Shown: positions 45,589 through 53,910 of the stretch, one piece after another
How positions within the stretch are numbered: the first letter of the stretch is position 1
Layout: each line of letters opens with the position of its first letter
Assembly: GCA_018266075.1 (NCBI GenBank)
Contig: JAFEBB010000021.1
Span: forward strand, 1-64,000
Length of the DNA: 64,000 bases
Source: Deltaproteobacteria bacterium
GTDB lineage: Bacteria; Myxococcota; Myxococcia; Myxococcales; SZAS-1
Direction: 5' to 3'
Notes under the pieces: generated by a model
Told to the model about the DNA's origin: nothing
Database searches by the model: none
Seen by the model: the letters and a program-made list of their open reading frames with translations, nothing else
Position numbers and translations under genes: made by a program

Positions 45589-47625
45589 GTGGCATCGTTC
45601 CTGTCTGCGCCGCGGGCGCGCCAGGTGACGATGGGGCACACCTACCAGCTCGCGGCGCGTGTCGAGGCCGGAGAGGTCTCCGAGCTCTTCCGCGGCACGC
45701 AGAACCGCAACCGCGAGGTCACGCTCAAGCTCTTCGCGCCGCGGCTGAGCGACCCGGAGTACGGCAAGGCCCTCGTCGACGCCTCCCGCAAGGTGGGCGC
45801 CCTCGGCCACCCGGCGATCCTGCACTACGAGGACATCGGCACCGTGGAGCACCAGCTCTGCTGCGTGCGCGCGCACGTCGAGGGCTACCACCTGGGCACC
45901 GCGCTCTCGCGGCTTCAGTCGAAGGAGGTCGTGCTCACCGCGCCGGTGGCGCTGCAGATCGGCGTGGAGGTGATGCGCGCGGTGGGGACGGCGCACGAGG
46001 CGGGCCTCGTCCACGGGGCGCTCACGCCCGCGAACATCCAGGTCTCGCGCGACGGCAAGGTCTACGTGAACGACTTCATGGCGCTGTGGGCCATGCGCCA
46101 GGCCGCTTCGATGCGCGCGCTCGCGGACCGCGGCCGCCAGGCCTACCGCGCGCCCGAAGTCGCCAAGGGCGCCGAGCCCGATCCCGCCGCCGACGTGTAC
46201 TCGGTGGGCGCCATCCTCTACGAGCTGCTCACGCTGCGCGAGGTCGCGGCCTCGCGCGGCGGCGGCGTGTCGACGCGACGCGATGTGCTCACGCCGCCCT
46301 CGCGCCTCGATCGACGCGTGAACGCGCGGCTCGACCCGCTCATCATGCGCGCGCTGGATCCGCTCAAGAGCCGGCGCCACAAGAACTGCCTGGAGATGGC
46401 CGAGTCGATCGAGGCCTTCCTCGCGGCGCAGGGCGGCGTCCCGGGACGCGCCGAGATCGGCAAGTTCGTGGCCGAGCTCTTTCCCAACGAGGTGAACCTC
46501 GCGGGCTCGAGCAGCGACTTGCCGTTCAAGCAGGAGTTCGGGCTGCGGCCGGTGGCCGAGGGCGTGTCGATTCCTGGGCTGAAGATCGAGGTCTCGGAGC
46601 GCATCTCGTACTCGCAGGCGTCGATCGACATCTCCGAGCTGCTCTCCGACGACGAGGCCGGTACCCAGGAGCTCACCGCCGCGGACAACGTGGATCAGCT
46701 CGAGGTGACTGCGCCGCCCGAGCCGCCCAAGCCCATCACCAGCTGGGATGCGCCGCCGGGCCAGCTCGATCCTGCCGTGGAGAAGCTGCGGAGCACGCCG
46801 GGGCGCGCGCCGCTCCAGCCGGTCGACACGCAGCCGGTCGATCGCGCCGAGCTCGACGCCAAGCAGAAGCGGCCCAAGCCCGAGCAGAACTTCGTGGCCA
46901 AGGGCGACTCGCGCACCGACGTCACCACCAACCCCACGCCGGCGTCGGACCTGCTGGGCGCCGCCGAGGAAGAGGACGAGTCGAAGGACACGGTGCCCGG
47001 CAAGGCCAAGAAGATCGTCGGGCAGGAGCGGGCGTCGAAGATTCGCCGGCCGCTCGACATCAAGGACGCAGCGCCGGAGAAGAAATCCGAGAAGCCCGCC
47101 TGGTACCCCAAGTACGAGCCGAGGCCGCCGCCGCCGAAGCCCAAGACGCCCTTCAGCCACTGGGGCCTCGCCATCTTCATGGCCGCGATCGCCGCGGTGC
47201 TCACCTACCTCGGCGCGAGCCACAAGACGGGCGGCGCGGTCGAGCTCCCGAAGGGCGAGAAGGGCGACTTGCACCCGGTCGCGCGGCCGAACGAGCCCAA
47301 GCCCGAGCCCCAGGGAGGCAAGGAGCCGCCGAAGGAAGCGGTGAAGGAGCCGCCCAAGCCGGTGCACCACGCCGCGCCGCCGCCGCCGCCCAGGCCGAAG
47401 AGCTTTTGCGTGAGCGTCGAGGCGGATCTGCCGGGCGCCACGGTGCGCATCGACAACGGCACACCGTTGCCGCTCCCGCTCAACAACCACGCGGTCGCGC
47501 CAGGGGATCACGAGCTCGTGGTCGCCGCCCGCGGACATGTGAAGAGGATGCACGTGACCGAGGCGCTGACGATGGCGCCGTGCGTGGTCCAGACGGTGCT
47601 CTTGAGCAAGGCCGGAGCGCGCTAG
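45589..47625 (+). CDS. Pseudokinase with membrane helix and C-terminal PEGA-like domain
   Basis: A 678-residue protein. The N-terminal kinase fold keeps the ATP Lys (EVTLKLFA, Lys47) but HRD reads HGA (142-144, VHGALTPANI) and DFG reads DFM (162-164), so it should not phosphorylate. A helix lies at about 520-540 (WGLAIFMAAIAAVLTYLG), with a Pro-rich flank, and the C-terminus has a PEGA-like strand pair (GATVRIDNG, GDHELVVAARGHVK). I infer a scaffold or allosteric partner of the adjacent active kinase. GTG 45589 starts the frame. Confidence 0.8.
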   Translation: MASFLSAPRARQVTMGHTYQLAARVEAGEVSELFRGTQNRNREVTLKLFAPRLSDPEYGKALVDASRKVGALGHPAILHYEDIGTVEHQLCCVRAHVEGYHLGTALSRLQSKEVVLTAPVALQIGVEVMRAVGTAHEAGLVHGALTPANIQVSRDGKVYVNDFMALWAMRQAASMRALADRGRQAYRAPEVAKGAEPDPAADVYSVGAILYELLTLREVAASRGGGVSTRRDVLTPPSRLDRRVNARLDPLIMRALDPLKSRRHKNCLEMAESIEAFLAAQGGVPGRAEIGKFVAELFPNEVNLAGSSSDLPFKQEFGLRPVAEGVSIPGLKIEVSERISYSQASIDISELLSDDEAGTQELTAADNVDQLEVTAPPEPPKPITSWDAPPGQLDPAVEKLRSTPGRAPLQPVDTQPVDRAELDAKQKRPKPEQNFVAKGDSRTDVTTNPTPASDLLGAAEEEDESKDTVPGKAKKIVGQERASKIRRPLDIKDAAPEKKSEKPAWYPKYEPRPPPPKPKTPFSHWGLAIFMAAIAAVLTYLGASHKTGGAVELPKGEKGDLHPVARPNEPKPEPQGGKEPPKEAVKEPPKPVHHAAPPPPPRPKSFCVSVEADLPGATVRIDNGTPLPLPLNNHAVAPGDHELVVAARGHVKRMHVTEALTMAPCVVQTVLLSKAGAR

Positions 47626-47643
47626 AGTGCAGGCTTCGTCGAG

Positions 47644-48324
47644 GTGCGCGTCGTGAGCGAGCAGCCAGCCAGCGATCCCATCCGCGTCCTGGTGGTGGAG
47701 GACCAGCCGCAGCTCTTGAAGAACGTCCTCAAGCTGCTCTCGGCCTATCCCCAGATCTCCGTGGTCGGCAGCGCCATGGACGGCGAGACCGCGCTGGTGG
47801 AGGCCCAGAAGCTCCAGCCGCAGGTGATGCTCCTCGACCTCGAGCTGCCGGGCATGAACGGCATCCAGGTCACGCAGAAGCTCAAGCAGCGCCAGCCCGA
47901 AGTGGAAGTGCTCATCCTCACCACCTTCGACGACGAGCAGAAGGTCTACGAGGCCATCCAGGCCGGCGCGGGCGGCTACCTCGTGAAGCGCGTGGCCGGG
48001 GAGAAGATCGTCCAGGGCATCGTCGACGTGTGGAGCGGCGGCACGGTGCTCGAGGCGCAGATCGCCAAGCGGTTCTGGAACTACTTCCAGAGCGTTCAGG
48101 CCCAGAACGCGGCGCCGAAGGATCCGTGGAACCTCTCGGAGCTGGAGCTCGAGCTTCTGCGCTACGTGGCCAAGGGCCTGTCCAACGCCGAGGTCGGGCG
48201 GGTGATGAACATCGAGCGGCGCACGGTGCGCACGCACCTCTCGCACATCTACAAGAAGATGGGCGTGAACACGCACGTCGAGGCGGTGGTGCTCGCGCTG
48301 CGCCACGGCCTGGTGCAGATGTGA
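47644..48324 (+). CDS. NarL/FixJ-type response regulator
   Basis: A 226-residue regulator. The receiver domain (12-130) has the acidic pair VVEDQ, phosphoacceptor Asp65 in LLDLELPGMNG, Thr in ILTTFDD and Lys in YLVKRVAGEK. A LuxR-type HTH (about 160-226) shows LSELELELLRYVAKGLSNAEV and TVRTHLSHIYKKMGV. No histidine kinase is nearby; the adjacent kinase and pseudokinase could feed into it. GTG 47644 is one start; a second GTG is at 47656. The next gene overlaps the stop by 4 bases. Confidence 0.9.
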   Translation: MRVVSEQPASDPIRVLVVEDQPQLLKNVLKLLSAYPQISVVGSAMDGETALVEAQKLQPQVMLLDLELPGMNGIQVTQKLKQRQPEVEVLILTTFDDEQKVYEAIQAGAGGYLVKRVAGEKIVQGIVDVWSGGTVLEAQIAKRFWNYFQSVQAQNAAPKDPWNLSELELELLRYVAKGLSNAEVGRVMNIERRTVRTHLSHIYKKMGVNTHVEAVVLALRHGLVQM

Positions 48325-49310
48325 CGGCGTTTCTCGCGCTGTTGCTCGCCGCTGCGCCTGCGCCCGCCAAGCCCGGCGTCTATCGGCGCGCGGCCATCTC
48401 CGCCGACGGGCTGCACCTCGCGGTCTACCTCTACGTGCCCGAGCGCCCGCTCGTCGGCGCGCCGCCGGTGCTGCTCGTGCCGGATCTGGGGACCACGCAC
48501 GACATCTACGACGTGGCGGGCGAGGGGCTCGCGCGCGAGCTCGCGTCGCGCGGGCTGACCGTGGAGACCTTCGACTGGCGCGGCACCGGGCTCTCGCAGG
48601 TTCCCGATCACGATCCCACGCTCGACGAGCTGCTCGCGCAGGATCTTCCAACTGCGGCGAGTGCTCTCGGGGATCGGCCGATGGTGCTGCTCGGCTGGGG
48701 GTTCGGCGGCGCGCTCGCGTATGCGGCAGCCGTGGGTCCGCTCAAGGCGCAGACCCACGGCATCATCGCGCTCAACGCGGTGGTCGACGCGGACGTGCCC
48801 AATGCGATCGTCGAGCGGCTCTTCGCCAGCGGCGACGCGCTCGATCTCTCGCGTGAGCTCGCGAGCCCCGCGCCGCAGCGCCGCGGCAGCCTCTTCGACT
48901 TGCTCTGGGTGCACGGCGCCACGCTCGACGCCACCGAGGTGAACGCGGTTCAGGCGCACGCGCTGGCGCCGCTCTCGGCCTCGCAGGTGGCGCAGCTCAA
49001 CGCGTGGATGCACGCGCGCACCACCACGCTCGGCGGCAAGCCCTATCCCGACCAGCTGAGCGAGCTCGACGTGCCGGTGCTCGCGCTCCTCGGCATGCGC
49101 GACAACTGGAGCCACCCCGAGTTCGCCAGCACCATCCACGACCACGCGCCCAAGAGCCACGTGGAGCTGAAGCCGCTGACCACGTTCGAGGGCTACCGCG
49201 AGGATCCCGGCCACCTCGGCTTGATCCTCGGACGCACCGCGCGCGAGCAGCTCGCGCCGCTGATGGTGGACTTCGTGCGCGCGCAGACGGTGATGGAGGT
49301 GCAGAAGTGA
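48321..49310 (+). CDS. Alpha/beta-hydrolase-fold protein lacking the nucleophile Ser
   Basis: A 329-residue protein with a signal peptide (MTAFLALLLAAAPAPA). The fold signs are clear: VLLVPDLGTT, FDWRGTGLS, and the elbow LLGWGFGGALA where GxSxG is GWGFG, so the nucleophile is Gly. The acid Asp is in LGMRDNWS and the His in DPGHLGLI, both kept. It is therefore probably inactive as an esterase, or uses another residue. GTG 48321 overlaps the response-regulator stop; the next hydrolase overlaps this one by 4 bases. Confidence 0.8.
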   Translation: MTAFLALLLAAAPAPAKPGVYRRAAISADGLHLAVYLYVPERPLVGAPPVLLVPDLGTTHDIYDVAGEGLARELASRGLTVETFDWRGTGLSQVPDHDPTLDELLAQDLPTAASALGDRPMVLLGWGFGGALAYAAAVGPLKAQTHGIIALNAVVDADVPNAIVERLFASGDALDLSRELASPAPQRRGSLFDLLWVHGATLDATEVNAVQAHALAPLSASQVAQLNAWMHARTTTLGGKPYPDQLSELDVPVLALLGMRDNWSHPEFASTIHDHAPKSHVELKPLTTFEGYREDPGHLGLILGRTAREQLAPLMVDFVRAQTVMEVQK

Positions 49311-50371
49311 CCGCGCGCGTGGTGCTGGCGCTCGCGTTGGCGAGCCTCGGTGGCTGCGCCATCACGCGCACCTACTACGGCGAGCCGCTGCCGCTCGACG
49401 CCGAGGTGCTCGTCGCGCACACCGCCGACGGCGTGGACATCCCCGTCATCCACTACCAGGCCGTGGGCGCCAAGAAGCCGGTGCCGATCCTGTTCCTGCA
49501 CGGCATCAGCGCCAACGCGCGCCACATGGATCTCGACGCCGAGCACAGCCTGGCCCGCTGGTTCGCGGCCCGCGGCTACGAGACGTTCTCCATGAGCCTG
49601 CGCAACACGCTCGACGAGCTCCTGCCCGAGAGCGCGCACCGCGCCGATCCCAAGAACACCAACTTCGACACGTACTCGCTCTACGACCTGCCCGCGGCCA
49701 TCGCGCTCGTGAAGGCGAAGACGGGCGCAAGCGAGGTGGACTTCGTGGGCCACAGCATGGGCGGGATGACCCTCTATGCCTACCTCGCGCGCGGCGGCGG
49801 GAGCATCCACGCGGCGGTGGTGCTGGGCTCACCCACGCGGCTGCGGCTGGGCTCGCGCATCGAGCCGTTCATCCTCCACCAGGGCGAGACGGTGCTGAAG
49901 GGCGTGGACGTGGTGCCCAACGCCGCGCTCGCGGACCTCGTGGTGCCGCTGACCGGTACCGTGAACAGCCCCGTGGATGATCTGGTGATCAACCTCGAAA
50001 ACGCCGACGTGGCCACCTGGCAGAAGATGGAAGCCATTGGCACGGGCGATCTCGCGGGCGGCGTGCTGCGGCAGTTCGTGAAGTGCATCGCCGACGACAA
50101 GTTGGAGAGCGCCGACGGCAGCATCGACTACCTGGCCGCGCTGCACGACGTGAAGGTGCCCACGCTGGTCGTCGCGGGGAAGGCCGACCACATCGGCCTC
50201 GCGCAGTCGGTGAAGGCTGGCTACGACGCGCTGGGCGGGGAGAAGAAGTTCTTCGTGGCCGGCGTCGAGAACGGCTTCGCCCGCGACTACGGCCACTGCG
50301 ATCTCACCGTGGGCGAGCGCGCGCCGTACGAGGTGTATCCGCTCATCCGGCGCTGGTTCGAGCAGCACTAG
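49307..50371 (+). CDS. Alpha/beta hydrolase lipoprotein
   Basis: A 354-residue lipoprotein (signal VVLALALASLGGC). It has an intact catalytic set: HGISANARHMD oxyanion region, nucleophile Ser in FVGHSMGG, acid Asp in VAGKADHIG, and a His in DYGHCDLT. Such proteins act as lipase, esterase or poly-ester hydrolase; the substrate is unknown. The GTG 49307 overlaps the previous stop by 4 bases, and GGAGGTG lies upstream. It forms a pair with the Ser-less relative. Confidence 0.85.
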   Translation: MTARVVLALALASLGGCAITRTYYGEPLPLDAEVLVAHTADGVDIPVIHYQAVGAKKPVPILFLHGISANARHMDLDAEHSLARWFAARGYETFSMSLRNTLDELLPESAHRADPKNTNFDTYSLYDLPAAIALVKAKTGASEVDFVGHSMGGMTLYAYLARGGGSIHAAVVLGSPTRLRLGSRIEPFILHQGETVLKGVDVVPNAALADLVVPLTGTVNSPVDDLVINLENADVATWQKMEAIGTGDLAGGVLRQFVKCIADDKLESADGSIDYLAALHDVKVPTLVVAGKADHIGLAQSVKAGYDALGGEKKFFVAGVENGFARDYGHCDLTVGERAPYEVYPLIRRWFEQH

Positions 50372-50379
50372 GTCCTGCA

Positions 50380-51852
50380 ATGGCCGAGCGCGATTCCCGA
50401 TTGGAGCTGGTGGAGCGGCTGCTCCCGGTGACGCGCTGGCCGAGCCGCGCGGAGGCCGAGGCCTCCCGCTGGTTCAGCCCAGTTCGCATTGGCGCGCTCG
50501 AGCTGCGCGAGCGCACCTGGGTTCCGGCGATGGTGCCCTGGCGCGCGACCGAGGAAGGCGAGGTCACCGAGGGTGTGCTCGCGTGGTACCGGCGCTTCGC
50601 CCAGGGCGAGCCGGGCGCGATCGTCGTCGAGGCCACCGGCATTCGCGATGTGCCCAGCGGCCCGTTGCTGCGCATCGGCCACGACCGGTTCCTGCCCGGC
50701 TTGAAGCGGCTCGTCGAGACCGTGCGCGAAGCCAGCGGCGGGCGCACCAAGCTCTTCATCCAGATCATCGACTTCTTGCGCATCCGACGCCGGCCCACGC
50801 GCGAGGCGTTCCTGACGCGCTTCCTCGCGCTCGACGACGCGTACCGGGAGGCCATCTCGAAATCGCTCGGCCACGACGTGCCGGAGTCCGGGCTGCGCGC
50901 GGCGCTGCTCGCGATGGACGAGGCGCGGCTCGAGAAGGTGCTGCGTCCGCGCGATCTCGAGGCGTACCGGATGGGGCAGCGCCAGCGCGTGACCGATGTG
51001 GAAGAGCCGGAGATCCGCGAGCTGCCGTCCGTGCTGCCGAAGCTCTTCTCGGATGCGGCGGCGCGCGCGCAGGAGGCCGGCTTCGACGGCGTCGAGCTCC
51101 ACGCGGCCCACGCGTACACGCTCGCGAGCTTCCTCTCGAGGCACAACACGCGCACCGACGGCTACGGCGGCCCGCGCGAGAACCGCGTCCGCTTGCCGCT
51201 CGAGGTGGCGCAGGCGGTGCGCGAGCGGGTGGGGCGAGGCTGCGTGGTCGGCGTGCGCTTCCTCGGCGATGAGTCGATCGACGGCGGCAGCGACGTGGAG
51301 GACGCCGCGTTCTTCGGCCGCGAGTTCGCGCGCGCGGGGCTCGACTTCTTGTCCATCTCGCGCGGCGGCAAGTTCGAGGACGCGAAGCAGCCGCGCGTCG
51401 GGCACGCCGCGTATCCGTACACCGGGCCGTCGGGCCACGAGTGCATGCCCACCACGCGCATCGCCGAGCCGGGGCCGTTCGGGCGAAACGTGCACCTCGC
51501 CGCGCGCGTGCGTGCGGTGGTGCGCGAGGCCGGCCTCTCCACGCCGGTCGTGGCTGCGGGCGGCATCGCCAGCTTCTTGCAAGCGGAAGGCATCCTCGAG
51601 CGCGGCGAGGCCGACATTGTGGCCGCCGCGCGGCAGTCGCTCGCCGACCCGGATTGGTTCAAGAAGCTGCGCCTCGGGCGCGGCAGTGAAGTGCGTCGCT
51701 GCCTCTTCACGAACTACTGCGAAGGCCTCGATCAGGCCCACAAGCCCGTCACCTGCCAGCGCTGGGATCGCGAGTTCACCGAAGGCGAGCCCGGCGTGCT
51801 GCTGAGCCCCGACGGCCGCCGGCGACTCACTGCGCCGCCCTGGAGCCCTTGA
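50380..51852 (+). CDS. Old-yellow-enzyme-family oxidoreductase
   Basis: A 490-residue FMN-binding TIM-barrel protein of the NADH:flavin oxidoreductase group. The recognisable segments are RTWVPAMVPWRATEEGEVTE at the start of the barrel, VELHAAHAYTLASFLSRHNT and RTDGYGGPRENR in the middle, GVRFLGDE and PVVAAGGIASFLQAEGILE with ADIVAAARQSLADPDW near the end. A Cys-rich tail (CLFTNYCEGLDQAHKPVTC) may hold an iron-sulfur cluster. It reduces an activated double bond. ATG is 8 bases after the hydrolase stop. Confidence 0.85.
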   Translation: MAERDSRLELVERLLPVTRWPSRAEAEASRWFSPVRIGALELRERTWVPAMVPWRATEEGEVTEGVLAWYRRFAQGEPGAIVVEATGIRDVPSGPLLRIGHDRFLPGLKRLVETVREASGGRTKLFIQIIDFLRIRRRPTREAFLTRFLALDDAYREAISKSLGHDVPESGLRAALLAMDEARLEKVLRPRDLEAYRMGQRQRVTDVEEPEIRELPSVLPKLFSDAAARAQEAGFDGVELHAAHAYTLASFLSRHNTRTDGYGGPRENRVRLPLEVAQAVRERVGRGCVVGVRFLGDESIDGGSDVEDAAFFGREFARAGLDFLSISRGGKFEDAKQPRVGHAAYPYTGPSGHECMPTTRIAEPGPFGRNVHLAARVRAVVREAGLSTPVVAAGGIASFLQAEGILERGEADIVAAARQSLADPDWFKKLRLGRGSEVRRCLFTNYCEGLDQAHKPVTCQRWDREFTEGEPGVLLSPDGRRRLTAPPWSP

Positions 51853-52038
51853 GTTTCCGGCCGTTGGCTGCGTGAGCGGCGCGCGACGCAACGTGTCGGC
51901 CGCGTGCGAGCGGCGACGACCGCTGTTCACACGCGCCCGCACCCGCGCAGGTCGGCGACTTGTCGAGCGAGCGAGCGGTCATTACGGTCAGGAGAGGTGC
52001 AGGAAACGGGCGTGGTCGGGGTCGGAGAGGTGGAGAAG

Positions 52039-52422
52039 ATGCGCGCAGTGCTCGCAGCGGTGGTCTTGGTGGTTTCGATGGCGCCCGGTCTCGCGCGCGC
52101 CGACGGCAAGCTGCTCCGGGTGCCGACGCTGATTCCGGAGAAGTCGCTGCCCTTCAAGTTCTCGCAAGAGGCGATGGCGCATCATGCTGCGGGGGTGGCC
52201 CAGCTGAAGTGCGAGCTCAGCGATTCGGGCAAGCCCCACGGCTGCAAGGTGCTCAGCGGCGTGGCGCACGTGAAGGACCAGGAGCTCACCGACTTCGCCG
52301 AGGGGCTGACGTTCTCGCCGGCCATCAACAAGGACGGCGTGGCGGTGGCGCTCACCGACTTCCGCTTCCCGGTGCGCGTGGTGTCGCCCTTGGTGCCGCA
52401 GATGCCGAGCCTGCGCTTCTAA
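52039..52422 (+). CDS. Exported TonB-C-like protein (127 aa)
   Basis: ATG 52039 has a Shine-Dalgarno GGAG five bases upstream and gives a signal peptide (LAAVVLVVSMAPGLARA). The mature part resembles a TonB C-terminal fold: GVAQLKCELSDSGKPHGCKVLSG, then FAEGLTFSPAINKDG and RFPVRVV. It lacks the N-terminal TonB helix anchor. The role is unknown. Its 3' end overlaps the convergent Cys-rich gene by 4 bases. Confidence 0.65.
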   Translation: MRAVLAAVVLVVSMAPGLARADGKLLRVPTLIPEKSLPFKFSQEAMAHHAAGVAQLKCELSDSGKPHGCKVLSGVAHVKDQELTDFAEGLTFSPAINKDGVAVALTDFRFPVRVVSPLVPQMPSLRF

Positions 52423-53813
52423 CGGCGCCGGCGGAGTCCGAAGAGCGCGAGCAACGCAAAGAGCGATGCGCCGCCTCCGCTTGCGCCGCAGCCGCCTTCG
52501 ACCTCGGGATCCTGAGGCTTGCTGCTCGGCTTCGGCTCCGGGTTCAGGCTCGTGCCGCCGGTCGTCGTGGAGCTGGACGAGCCGCTCGAGCTGCTGCCCG
52601 TGGACGTCGAGCCCGTCGTCGATTCTTCGCCGGTCGTGCCTGTCGTCGAAGTGGAGCTCGAAGCGGACGTCGAGCTGCTCGTGGAGGTCGATGTCGACGT
52701 CGTCGCGTTGGGATCCACGCAGCTCGCGGTGGTGCCGTCGACCTGGCAGATCTGGCCGTTGGTCGAGCAGTTCGTGAGCGTGGGCACGCCGTCGTGGCAG
52801 TTGCCGAGCGTGTGGCCGTCGGGGAGGCAGACCAGCGCGTCGCCCTGGTTTGGGCAGATGTCGGGGTAGGCGCAGCGCGCGCCCAGCGAGTCGTCGATGC
52901 AGCTCGCGCCATAGGCCGCGCAGTCGCCGGTGGTGATGCCGCCGTTGGTGCAGGTGCCGATGGTGTGGCCGTCGGGCATGCAGATCTGCGTGGTGCCTTG
53001 CGCCGGGCACGCCGAGAACACGCAGCGCGCGCCGAGCGAGTCGTCCACGCACGTGGAGCCGTAGGCCGCACAGTCGCCGGTGGAGATGGCGCCGTCCTGG
53101 CAGGTGCCGATGGTGTGGCCGTCGGGCATGCAGACCGTGGCCGAACCCTGCGCCGGGCAGGCGTAGAACACGCAGCGCGCGCCGAGCGAGTCGTCCACGC
53201 AGCTCGAGCCGTAGGCGCCGCAGTCGCCCTGGCCACAGTCGGCGCCGGTGAGGACGCTGCCGTTGCAGCTCGGGGTGCACGCAGGCTGGATGTTCGCGTA
53301 GCGAATGGCCTGGAATGGATTCGACGGCCAGTCTGCTCGCGTGACGGTGCTGCCGCTGACGTAGACGGTGAGGTTGCGCTGCTGCGCGGGATAGCCCCAG
53401 TCGCTCTCGTCGATGAGGACGGCGACGTTCAAGTAGTCGGCCCAGCCGGCGAAGAGCATGATGTGCTCGTCGCTGTTGAGCGCGTCGCCGGGCTGCAGCT
53501 CGGTGGCGTCGATGACGTAGGAGATGTCAGTGACGAACGGCGCGAACTGCGTGGTCACGCGGCCCGGGCCGCCGATGTCCCAGCAGTACGAGACCATGCC
53601 CGAGCAGTCCGAGCGGTACGGATCCCAATCCGGATTCTCGGGCCGGTAGCCGGCGCCGCAGCACACGTGGCTGTCGCAGCCGCCGTACGGCACCTGGCAG
53701 TACGGCATCTGCGCGTTCACCCAGTCCTGGGCGCGCTGCACGGCCTCGGGACCGGTGACCGCGAAGGCCGAGCCGGGCAGGGCGAGCACGAAGGCGAGGG
53801 CGGCGAGGCGCAT
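52419..53813 (-). CDS. NlpC/P60-like exported protein with Cys-rich repeats and MYXO-CTERM-like tail
   Basis: A 464-residue protein. The signal peptide is 1-18. The N-terminal domain (about 20-170) has SDCSGMVSYCW with Cys70 and HIMLFAGW with a His, as in NlpC/P60 cell-wall peptidases. Three 50-residue repeats of Cys-rich type (about 195-345) follow, then a Ser/Thr linker and a Gly-Cys, hydrophobic, Arg-rich tail. I infer surface anchoring. The repeats may be disulfide-linked binding modules. The gene is convergent with the TonB-C-like gene. Confidence 0.75.
   Translation of the reverse strand: MRLAALAFVLALPGSAFAVTGPEAVQRAQDWVNAQMPYCQVPYGGCDSHVCCGAGYRPENPDWDPYRSDCSGMVSYCWDIGGPGRVTTQFAPFVTDISYVIDATELQPGDALNSDEHIMLFAGWADYLNVAVLIDESDWGYPAQQRNLTVYVSGSTVTRADWPSNPFQAIRYANIQPACTPSCNGSVLTGADCGQGDCGAYGSSCVDDSLGARCVFYACPAQGSATVCMPDGHTIGTCQDGAISTGDCAAYGSTCVDDSLGARCVFSACPAQGTTQICMPDGHTIGTCTNGGITTGDCAAYGASCIDDSLGARCAYPDICPNQGDALVCLPDGHTLGNCHDGVPTLTNCSTNGQICQVDGTTASCVDPNATTSTSTSTSSSTSASSSTSTTGTTGEESTTGSTSTGSSSSGSSSSTTTGGTSLNPEPKPSSKPQDPEVEGGCGASGGGASLFALLALFGLRRRR
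52779..53228 (-). repeat. Three 150-bp tandem repeats
   Basis: Units lie at 53228-53079, 53078-52929 and 52928-52779 (the last diverged). Each encodes a 50-residue Cys-rich block with the core CVDDSLGARC and MPDGHTIGTC. The first two are nearly identical at DNA level, so recombination could change copy number. Confidence 0.75.
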
Positions 53814-53910
53814 GGCGATCCGGTCCCAATGGACACCGGATTGTCAGGTTCCTCGGCTGAGAGTTTCGTCGGTCCGATTCGATTGGCGCGCGCTGGAAAC
53901 GATGGCGCTC

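Noticed and set aside
52466-52869. Plus-strand Ser/Trp-rich frames
   Set aside because: They are shadows of the minus-strand Ser/Thr linker of the Cys-rich protein.
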